Made by a program: the position numbers and the translations under genes. A stretch of DNA of 20,769 bases, taken from contig CAKPYQ010000018.1 of the NCBI GenBank assembly GCA_934203105.1, positions 1 to 20,769 of the forward strand, in the 5' to 3' direction. The notes under the pieces were generated by a model. The model was not told the origin of the DNA and searched no databases. It was given only the letters and a program-made list of their open reading frames with translations. Below, in pieces: positions 1-5,148 of the stretch. Every line of letters starts with the position of its first letter. Positions within the stretch are counted from its first letter, which is position 1. The DNA comes from an uncultured Alphaproteobacteria bacterium (GTDB lineage Bacteria; Pseudomonadota; Alphaproteobacteria; CAAHEQ01; UBA3637).

Positions 1-277
1 CTGGAATTTTATTTTTCTCGCTCTCCTTGTTCTTCGAAAAAAATCCCCTCAAACCTGAGCTTAATTGATGGCCTGATATGGCCTTGGAAATGTGCGGCGC
101 GCAAAATCCCCGCGCGCCCGCGCTGCACATTTTTGATCCCGCGTCATTCTGAGTGCATGCGAAGAATCTCTCAACTTCCCGCACGTTATTCACCCGATCA
201 AAAAAATGATTTTTGCTGCCCCCACGCCCCAACTCAAAAATCATTTTTTTGATGTTTAATAGCTGATGTTTATTCAT
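1..277 (-). CDS. Partial hypothetical ORF built over palindromic repeats
   Basis: An open frame of at least 92 codons runs from an ATG at 277 to the left edge without a stop. The start has a good Shine-Dalgarno (AAGGAG at 285-290, 7-base spacer). Its first codons read MNKHQLLNIKKMIFELGRGG. Most of the body is made of repeat DNA: a 19-bp inverted repeat (197-215/235-253), a dispersed 'gattcttc...cagaatgac' unit (143-170) and a GC-rich palindrome (88-132). I recognise no domain. It is divergent from the MORN-type gene at 518, and the two share a promoter-region palindrome. Either repeats have inserted in frame into a small gene, as palindromic elements do in Rickettsia, or a genuine start signal simply reads into non-coding repeats. 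The start signal is seen; that a functional protein is made is doubtful. Confidence 0.35.
   Translation of the reverse strand, partial: MNKHQLLNIKKMIFELGRGGSKNHFFDRVNNVREVERFFACTQNDAGSKMCSAGARGFCAPHISKAISGHQLSSGLRGFFSKNKESEKNKIP
88..132. repeat. GC-rich palindromic element, copy 1
   Basis: The arms AAATGTGC (88-95) and GCACATTT (125-132) are perfect inverse complements and enclose alternating GC-rich sequence. On the minus strand the core (116-88) closely matches 1126-1153 on the plus strand, differing by a one-base deletion and a G-to-A change, so the element exists in two inverted copies flanking the 518-1060 gene. Confidence 0.7.
143..170 (-). repeat. Dispersed repeat 'gagattcttc..cagaatgac', copy 1
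   Basis: Read on the minus strand this is gagattcttcgcatgcactc followed by agaatgac. The same ends recur at 1173-1200, 1288-1313 and 1329-1355 on the plus strand with variable centres. From general knowledge, very similar units are scattered through many bacterial genomes. Confidence 0.75.
197..253. repeat. 19-bp perfect inverted repeat (long hairpin)
   Basis: The left arm atcaaaaaaatgatttttg (197-215) is exactly complementary to the right arm caaaaatcatttttttgat (235-253), with a 19-base C-rich loop. It falls about 25 bases inside the minus-strand ORF that starts at 277. There is no T-run typical of a terminator. It could be the ends of a very small mobile palindromic element or an mRNA structure. 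Confidence 0.8.
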
Positions 278-338
278 TTTTTATCTCCTTTTTTCTCTGT
301 TAAACTAAATCAAAAAACCGCTTCTTTCATATATTACA

Positions 339-356
339 TAAACGATCGTTTGTGTT
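339..356. promoter_or_regulatory. Putative operator, copy A (AAACGATCGTTT)
   Basis: The 18-base sequence taaacgatcgtttgtgtt contains a perfect 12-bp palindrome at 340-351. With its flanks, acataaac/gtttgtgt, it is a near-perfect 20-bp palindrome. On the minus strand it lies 3 bases upstream of a TAATAT -10-like element (336-331) facing the ORF that starts at 277. No convincing -35 is visible. Confidence 0.55.
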
Positions 357-438
357 CGTCGCTTTTTTGCCAAAACGTAAAATTTGGCTTTTGTTTATTT
401 TCAGTAAGTTACAGAGGGTCGCATCGCAAAAAAATCTA

Positions 439-468
439 TTGACTTTAAACGATCGTTTGTGTTATTTT
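439..468 (+). promoter_or_regulatory. Promoter of the MORN-type gene with embedded operator copy B
   Basis: TTGACT (439-444), an 18-base spacer and TATTTT (463-468) form a reasonable sigma-70 promoter. The spacer carries the second exact copy of taaacgatcgtttgtgtt (446-463), whose 12-bp palindrome (447-458) sits between the -35 and -10 boxes. That is a classic repressor position. The two palindromes start 107 bp apart, about ten helical turns, so cooperative or looping control is possible. The regulator is not in the window. Confidence 0.6.
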
Positions 469-517
469 AAACTAAAGTTTATTTTATACTAAAAATTAGG
501 AGAAAAAGGGGCTCAAA

Positions 518-1060
518 ATGATCGAAGACGGCATGCATGAAGAATACGATAAAAATGGGGATTTGATAGGAAAATACACTTATAAAGACGGAAAGCGGAA
601 TGGTCCGTTTGAAAGCTACTTAAATGGACAATTATTTGAAAAAGGTACGTTTAAAAATGGCATGCTAAATGGCGTTGTTGAGGAGTACTTGAACGGAAAG
701 TTGTTCTCCAAAATTACGTACAAGGATTACAAAAGAAACGGCTCGTTTGAAGAATACTCTCAAGAAGGGCATTTAATCGAAAAAGGAGCCTATAAAGACA
801 ACAAGCGAAGCGGCCCTTTTGAGCGGTATTTTAATGATGGGCGGTTGTTTGAAAAAGGCACTTATCAAAATGGTATGATGAATGGGGTTGTTGAAAAATA
901 TAACCCTGCCGGACAATTGATAGAAAAATGCACTTATAAAGACGATCAGGCAAACGGTCCATTTGAATGGTATAAAAATGGCCTATTGTTTGAAAAAGGA
1001 ATGTTTAAGGACGGTAAAATAGTAGATATTGTTAACGTTGAAGAAACCTGCGAAGGTTAA
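518..1060 (+). CDS. MORN/YwqK-like repeat protein
   Basis: 180 residues, made almost entirely of repeats of 23-24 residues that begin G-P-F-E, G-V-V-E or G-S-F-E and contain x-N-G-x-L-x-E-K-x-x-Y-K-x-G/D. Units start near residues 29, 52, 75, 99, 123 and 147, with a degenerate one before 29. This matches the MORN_2/YwqK-antitoxin-like pattern, whose proteins form beta-hairpin ladders; the molecular role is generally unknown. There is no signal peptide or membrane segment, so it is probably cytoplasmic. The ATG at 518 is preceded by AGGAG (498-502) and a closer AAGGGG. An in-frame ATG at 533 is an alternative. No toxin gene is adjacent, so the 'antitoxin' label of the family is not supported here. 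It stands alone, with a divergent neighbour under a matching operator. Confidence 0.75.
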   Translation: MIEDGMHEEYDKNGDLIGKYTYKDGKRNGPFESYLNGQLFEKGTFKNGMLNGVVEEYLNGKLFSKITYKDYKRNGSFEEYSQEGHLIEKGAYKDNKRSGPFERYFNDGRLFEKGTYQNGMMNGVVEKYNPAGQLIEKCTYKDDQANGPFEWYKNGLLFEKGMFKDGKIVDIVNVEETCEG

Positions 1061-1074
1061 TATTGCAAAAACCT

Positions 1075-1115
1075 AATCGTCCCCGCGCCGCGCGGATCAA
1101 TCCGCGGGGACGATT
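1075..1115. repeat. 13-bp GC-rich hairpin downstream of the MORN-type gene
   Basis: aatcgtccccgcg (1075-1087) pairs perfectly with cgcggggacgatt (1103-1115). There is no following T-run, so it is not a canonical intrinsic terminator, although its position just after the stop at 1060 would fit 3'-end protection. It resembles the palindrome at 1224-1263. Confidence 0.7.
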
Positions 1116-1125
1116 GGGATGCCTC

Positions 1126-1153
1126 CGCGCGGGGATTTGCGCACCGCACATTT
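1126..1153 (+). repeat. GC-rich repeat core, copy 2
   Basis: This 28-base stretch (cgcgcggggatttgcgcacc then gcacattt) aligns with the minus-strand core at 116-88, differing by one deletion and one substitution. The two copies lie in inverted orientation around the MORN-type gene. Confidence 0.65.
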
Positions 1154-1172
1154 GATGTTGCGATGATGTAAA

Positions 1173-1355
1173 GAGATTCTTCACTTTGTTCAGAATGACG
1201 AGTGGAAAAAAACAGCTTTTTTTAGTGGGGGACGCGGGGCGCGAAAATTTCGCGTCCCCCACTTCGGGCGCAATGCCATGCATTAAAAGATTCTTCGCTC
1301 CGCTCAGAATGACACCAACCCTTTAAACAGATTCTTCACTAAAGTTCAGAATGAC
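1173..1355 (+). repeat. Three copies of the 'agattcttc..cagaatgac' repeat
   Basis: Copies lie at 1173-1200, 1288-1313 and 1329-1355, with conserved ends agattcttc and cagaatgac (or ttcagaatgac) and variable 7-9 base centres. A partial copy, ctcagaatgag, follows at about 1373-1383. Together with the inverted copy at 143-170 they bracket the MORN-type gene and abut the 3' end of the S41 peptidase gene. Confidence 0.75.
1224..1263. repeat. 13-bp GC-rich palindrome
   Basis: agtgggggacgcg (1224-1236) pairs perfectly with cgcgtcccccact (1251-1263) around a 14-base loop. It shares the GTCCCC/GGGGAC core with the hairpin at 1075-1115, which suggests a family of mobile or REP-like palindromes. I see no gene in 1061-1396. 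Confidence 0.75.
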
Positions 1356-1396
1356 GGGAGGGAGAAAAAATACTCAGAATGAGAAACAACAAAAAA

Positions 1397-2674
1397 CTAT
1401 CTGCTTTTTTTATTTTTATATTCGCCGATCAAGGAAAAAGCTTGTTGCTGTGATTGCGTTTTTTGCTGAATTAGGTTTAAACAAACTTGGTAAGCATCTT
1501 GTCCTGAACAATTTATGTTCGGTTTATGCCCGACGCATTCTATCAGTCCGTCTGAATATCGTCTGAAAATGCTGCCGATGTTAACCCAGCCGCCACAGGG
1601 AAGTGCAACAGGCCTTAAAGCGCCATATTGACAACAACCGCTTGTATTTTCACCGATGAATTGAACGTTCGGATAATCTTTTAGCATCGGGAAAATTGCT
1701 TCGGCTCCCGATGCTGTTTCTTTGTCGGTTAAAATGTAGAGCCCTTTTTTATGACCTTTAAACGCCGTTTTTTGCCATTTGGGCTGTTCCGATATCTGAA
1801 AATGTCCGATTTCTTGCAGTGTTACTTCTTGTGTATTTCTCTTTTGAGAACTTAAACAATAGGGCCGTTTATCTCCCCATAAGGTTTCGGCAATTCTTTG
1901 AACAGGACCGCCGGTTCCACCGCTATTTCCTCTGACATCGATGATAATGTTATCCCAATTTTTGTATCTTTTTTCAAACTCGGATTGAAAGAGGTTCCAA
2001 AAATCCATTTGATTTTGCATACTTTCTTTTCCCCAGCCGATTTTACTGGTCGATAAAGCAACGATACCAACTTTCTTTCCATTTATTTGAGTTTCGGAAA
2101 TCATAACCGGTTTTGTGTCGATATTTCCTTTAAAGCCTTTAAAAGCATCCTGATAGTATGCGATATTTTTTCCAACGCTGCCTTTGCTGTGATTGGCTTT
2201 TAAACTTCCCCATCGATTTATATCTTCACTTTTCATTGGCCATTTACCATTTATATTTGTGATAGATAAATGATTATCCTGCAATGTTGTTGCTGTAATT
2301 TTAAAAAATTCAGTTAAAAGAGCGTCTCCTTTTAATCGTTTATCCTCCGGCAGTCGACTTTGTTCGTTATATAAGGCTTCAACTTTTCTTTTAAAGGAAT
2401 CTTTTTCAAAGTCGGGGTTTTCCCAACCAGGGTGTATTTGAGCAATAATCCTGGTAAAATGAGCAATATTTTTTAACGTATCGTTATCTTGGATATGGGG
2501 TTTATTTTTTAAGTAAGAGTTGGCGTATTCAATTCCTTTTTTAAGGATTTTTATTTCTTCTTTACATTTTTCATACTGTAAAGCTTGTTGCATTTGAGGC
2601 AATCGCCATTGCAGATGAACTGTTTTCAGATCATCAAAACTAACGCTGTTTATAATTTCTTCAAAGGTCTTCAT
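1397..2674 (-). CDS. S41-family peptidase (tail-specific protease-like)
   Basis: 425 residues. The N-terminal half (1-190) is mixed helical and includes the family-typical 'LQDNHLSI' stretch (131-138). The C-terminal half has the S41 core: IIIDVRGNSGG (243-253), then LYILTDKETASGAEA (312-326), in which Ser322 is the likely nucleophile, and the downstream GENTSG (341-346). There is no signal peptide and no obvious PDZ domain, so it differs from secreted CtpA/Prc proteases and may act in the cytoplasm or leave by an unseen route. Family knowledge predicts a Ser/Lys dyad that cleaves near C-termini; the substrate is unknown. The ATG at 2674 has only a weak Shine-Dalgarno but lies about 40 bases below a consensus promoter. 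Its 3' end runs up to the dispersed repeats at 1355. Confidence 0.8.
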   Translation of the reverse strand: MKTFEEIINSVSFDDLKTVHLQWRLPQMQQALQYEKCKEEIKILKKGIEYANSYLKNKPHIQDNDTLKNIAHFTRIIAQIHPGWENPDFEKDSFKRKVEALYNEQSRLPEDKRLKGDALLTEFFKITATTLQDNHLSITNINGKWPMKSEDINRWGSLKANHSKGSVGKNIAYYQDAFKGFKGNIDTKPVMISETQINGKKVGIVALSTSKIGWGKESMQNQMDFWNLFQSEFEKRYKNWDNIIIDVRGNSGGTGGPVQRIAETLWGDKRPYCLSSQKRNTQEVTLQEIGHFQISEQPKWQKTAFKGHKKGLYILTDKETASGAEAIFPMLKDYPNVQFIGENTSGCCQYGALRPVALPCGGWVNIGSIFRRYSDGLIECVGHKPNINCSGQDAYQVCLNLIQQKTQSQQQAFSLIGEYKNKKSR

Positions 2675-2720
2675 CGGCCGTTTTTTTCCCGTCTGATAAA
2701 ATACTTTCTGTATAGAATAT

Positions 2721-2749
2721 ATTTTAAACTTTTATTCGTTTTTTGTCAA
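2721..2749 (-). promoter_or_regulatory. Sigma-70 promoter for the S41 peptidase gene
   Basis: On the minus strand, TTGACA (2749-2744), a 17-base spacer and TAAAAT (2726-2721) give a near-consensus promoter, with transcription expected to start near 2714, about 40 bases before the ATG. Confidence 0.7.
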
Positions 2750-2820
2750 TATGTTGTCGGTTTAAATGACGCTGATGAGTGAATTGACGGCGGGAAATTC
2801 GGATGGGTCGGTAAAAATTA

Positions 2821-2847
2821 AAAAAAGCCTTGAAAATCAAGGCTTTT
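2821..2847 (-). terminator. Intrinsic terminator of tRNA-Asp
   Basis: An 11-bp stem AAAAGCCTTGA/TCAAGGCTTTT (2823-2833 with 2837-2847) with a 3-base loop is followed on the minus strand by a T-run. It starts four bases after the tRNA 3' end. Confidence 0.85.
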
Positions 2848-2850
2848 AAA

Positions 2851-2928
2851 TGGCGGGAGTGAAGGGGCTCGAACCCTCGACCTTCTGCGTGACAGGCAGA
2901 CGCTCTAACCAATCTGAGCTACACCCCC
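2851..2928 (-). tRNA. tRNA-Asp (anticodon GTC)
   Basis: The minus strand folds as a complete cloverleaf: acceptor GGGGGTG/CACTCCC with one G-U pair, D arm GCTC...GAGC, anticodon stem TCTGC/GCAGA around CTGTCAC (anticodon GTC, so Asp), T arm GAGGG-TTCGAGC-CCCTT, discriminator G and an encoded CCA (2853-2851). It is 78 bases including CCA and lies between glk and the S41 gene as its own transcription unit. No integrated element is attached to it. Confidence 0.97.
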
Positions 2929-2944
2929 AAAGATTGTAGACATA

Positions 2945-2973
2945 CTTATATCAAAAAATAAAACCTTTTGCAA
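2945..2973 (-). promoter_or_regulatory. Promoter of tRNA-Asp
   Basis: On the minus strand, TTGCAA (2973-2968), a 17-base spacer and TATAAG (2950-2945) lie about 17 bases before the mature tRNA 5' end. Confidence 0.6.
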
Positions 2974-3029
2974 GTACTTTTTTTAATTTTTTTAATTTTT
3001 TTGAAAAAATAAAGATTTTGCGCGGTTTT

Positions 3030-3965
3030 TCAAGCCTGTAAACCGATCGCTTTTAGTCCTAAAAACGCGGTGTCATGGCGGATAATAAGGTAAATCGGAA
3101 TAGAATTCATCAAATTATGGTATCTGCCTTTTGCGATAAAGCGCGCGTTAAAATCAGAACGCGTAAATAAGTCCGAAATGCCGGCAATCTGTACCATTCC
3201 GCCGGTTAAATAAACACCGCCGCGCGCCAATAAAGTCAATGCTAAATCTCCCGCGATATCGCCCCAAAGTGCAAACATTTGCAGAATCGATTCGCAAGCT
3301 AAATCATCGCCCGTCAACGCCATTTCAACAATGGCTTCGGACGCTTTGAAATGACCGCTTAAAGCATTATAAATATTTTGTAAGCCTTGGCCGGAAACGA
3401 CTCGTTCGGCCGAAGCGCGCCCGACTTTGTCCAAAATAAATTGCTTGATTTTTTCTTCTTGCGGCGTGGCGGGAGAAAATCCGATATGTCCGCCTTCGGA
3501 CGCCAAAGATCGATAAAGCCCGTTTTGCTCGGGGATCAATATGCCGCAGCCTAATCCCGTACCGGCTCCCATAATCAAGCGCGGAGCATCGCTGATTATT
3601 TTTTCTTCTCCGCCGACGTGCACGATGTCTTGCGCATTCAAAAAGGGAACAGCCATTGCGGCTGCTTGAAAATCATTGACAACGTGAATTTTTTCAAATC
3701 CAAATTGTTCTGTTAACGTTGTCAGTGAAAAACGCCAAGGATTGTTGACAAAACTGTATTCTTCTTTTCCTACCGGTCCGGGGACAGCCAATACAAATGT
3801 TTTTGGCCAAAAAGATACTGTCTTGCGATAAGCGTCAATTGCCTCTGCAAACGAGGAAAAATTCGCGCACTTATAATGCGTCAAAGCAACGATGTCTTGC
3901 CCGTCAAACAAAGCAAAGCGAATATTTGTTCCGCCCATATCCGCCATTAAAAATAAGTTTGCCAT
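3030..3965 (-). CDS. glk: Glucokinase
   Basis: 311 residues, close to the usual 315-325 of proteobacterial Glk. It phosphorylates glucose with ATP to glucose 6-phosphate in the cytoplasm. Visible motifs: DMGGTN (9-14, phosphate loop), NNPWRFS (74-80), VNDFQAAA (96-103, Asp98 as catalytic base), GAGTGLGCGIL (133-143), EGGHIGF (157-163, glucose-binding Glu157 and His160), VSGQGL (190-195) and LTGGMV (253-258). The ATG at 3965 has a very strong Shine-Dalgarno (AGGAGGAGG). It is the last gene of the ptsP-GlmU-like-small protein-glk operon, 22 bases after the previous stop. The context suggests that intracellular, non-PTS glucose is phosphorylated under the same control as the nitrogen-PTS enzyme I. 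Confidence 0.95.
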   Translation of the reverse strand: MANLFLMADMGGTNIRFALFDGQDIVALTHYKCANFSSFAEAIDAYRKTVSFWPKTFVLAVPGPVGKEEYSFVNNPWRFSLTTLTEQFGFEKIHVVNDFQAAAMAVPFLNAQDIVHVGGEEKIISDAPRLIMGAGTGLGCGILIPEQNGLYRSLASEGGHIGFSPATPQEEKIKQFILDKVGRASAERVVSGQGLQNIYNALSGHFKASEAIVEMALTGDDLACESILQMFALWGDIAGDLALTLLARGGVYLTGGMVQIAGISDLFTRSDFNARFIAKGRYHNLMNSIPIYLIIRHDTAFLGLKAIGLQA

Positions 3966-3987
3966 TTCCTCCTCCTTTTATTTATCT

Positions 3988-4212
3988 TTAAAATGCTTGG
4001 CCGATCAGGCAGCCGACATTTTTCATCGTGCAAACAAAACCCGATCCCATTCGTGGGAAAAAGTCTTGTACCTTGCCTTTGAGCAAGCACGCATTCAGTT
4101 GGACAGAACAGCTGTCCGCCATTGCCGAACGGGTGAAAATCCACACCAAAAACACAACAATTAAAATAATCAGCAAGTATAGCCAATAAGATTTTTTCAT
4201 TTTAAATTTCAT
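3988..4212 (-). CDS. Small membrane-anchored protein with four cysteines
   Basis: 74 residues. A basic start (MKFKMKK) is followed by a strong hydrophobic segment (10-26) and a short non-cytoplasmic part with four cysteines (35, 42, 61, 68), which could form two disulfides. It may be an N-terminally anchored protein or have a signal peptide cut after 'AMA' (30-32). I do not recognise the family. Its ATG overlaps the stop of the upstream GlmU-like gene (ATGA, 4212-4209), and an AAGGAG (4220-4225) lies within the last codons of that gene, so the two are translationally coupled. glk follows 22 bases later. The tight coupling and clean Shine-Dalgarno argue that it is a real gene; its role in a sugar-metabolic operon is unclear. 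Confidence 0.75.
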   Translation of the reverse strand: MKFKMKKSYWLYLLIILIVVFLVWIFTRSAMADSCSVQLNACLLKGKVQDFFPRMGSGFVCTMKNVGCLIGQAF

Positions 4213-5123
4213 TTTTTTTCTCCTTCAAGGACTTGATTTTCGGCTCTTGTAAAAGCTTTAACTCTTGCCCCTTTCTTAATATGTACGTTCAAACCGAAGT
4301 AAACGCAAGGTTCTATGAACACATCGTTTTCAAAAGTTGTGTCATAAGAAAAATAAACCGTGTCTGCGTCTTGCAATGTTACACCTGAATTTAGAGCTTT
4401 TTGACGCATACGTTTTTGAAAAATAGCCTCTGCCTGCGCTTGTTGTTCTCTGGAATTGATGCCGGCAACTTCGTATTCATCTTCGGCAATTTGAACATCG
4501 ACTTTTAAATGTTGTGCTTTGGCAATTTTGACGATGTCCGTCAAATAATATTCTTTGGCGGCGTTTTGATTGTCAACTTGGCAAAGCAAATTATATAAAT
4601 GACGCCCGTTTACACACATTGCCCCCGAATTGCATAATCCGATAGCGCGTTGTTCGTCCGTTGCATCTTTGTATTCCACAATAGCTTTTAATCCATCATC
4701 GTCCATAATCAAACGCCCATAGCGCGCCGGATCTTTGGGCTTAAATCCCAATACAACCACATCAACACCGCTTTCGCACTTGTCCAACATTTTTTGAAAC
4801 GTTTCCGGATAAAACAAAGGGTGATCCCCAAATAAAATTAAACAAGCCCCGTCAAACGGTTTAATGTAATCTTTTGCGGCCAAAGCTGCGTTTGCCGTTC
4901 CCAACGCTTCTTTTTGAAAAACAAACGGGGTCGGGTGAATTTCTTTTTCCACCGCAGCCATATCCGGCGATAAAACAACAACCGTTTCATCGGTGTCAAT
5001 TTTCTTTAACGTATCCAAAATCTGGCCAATCATCGAACGGTTCGCTATGGTGTGCAAGACTTTGAACTTGTCGGATAACATACGCGTTCCTTTTCCCGCG
5101 GCCAAAATAACAGCTTTTTTCAT
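4209..5123 (-). CDS. GlmU-like N-acetylglucosamine-1-phosphate uridylyltransferase, truncated
   Basis: 304 residues. The first ~230 match the pyrophosphorylase domain of GlmU: LAAGKGTRM (7-15), catalytic-type Lys21 in KVLH, QKEALGTANAAL (70-81), FGDHPL (98-103, Mg-ligand Asp100), RYGRLI (134-139), IVEYKDATDEQ (148-158), NSGAM (165-169), AAKEYYLTDI (188-197) and AGINSREQQ (220-228, Asn223). Residues 245-300 resemble only the start of the left-handed beta-helix acetyltransferase domain, and the protein then ends. Full GlmU is about 455 residues, so the acetyl-transfer part is missing. It likely makes UDP-GlcNAc or a related sugar nucleotide from UTP. It begins 25 bases after ptsP and is coupled to the next gene by ATGA. 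It could instead have shifted sugar specificity. Confidence 0.8.
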   Translation of the reverse strand: MKKAVILAAGKGTRMLSDKFKVLHTIANRSMIGQILDTLKKIDTDETVVVLSPDMAAVEKEIHPTPFVFQKEALGTANAALAAKDYIKPFDGACLILFGDHPLFYPETFQKMLDKCESGVDVVVLGFKPKDPARYGRLIMDDDGLKAIVEYKDATDEQRAIGLCNSGAMCVNGRHLYNLLCQVDNQNAAKEYYLTDIVKIAKAQHLKVDVQIAEDEYEVAGINSREQQAQAEAIFQKRMRQKALNSGVTLQDADTVYFSYDTTFENDVFIEPCVYFGLNVHIKKGARVKAFTRAENQVLEGEKK

Positions 5124-5148
5124 TGAATTAAACTCTCCTGAATAAAAA

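Noticed and set aside
518..1060. Toxin-antitoxin module suggested by the YwqK family name
   Set aside because: No adjacent toxin-like gene on either side; the repeat pattern alone does not indicate antitoxin function.
1032..1283. 83-residue minus-strand ORF downstream of the MORN-type gene
   Set aside because: It is composed of the GC-rich and 'agattcttc' repeats and overlaps the end of a supported gene on the other strand; there is no Shine-Dalgarno or domain.
1173..1355. CRISPR array from the regularly recurring repeat
   Set aside because: Copies are unevenly spaced, vary in the middle, one is distant and inverted, and no cas genes are present.
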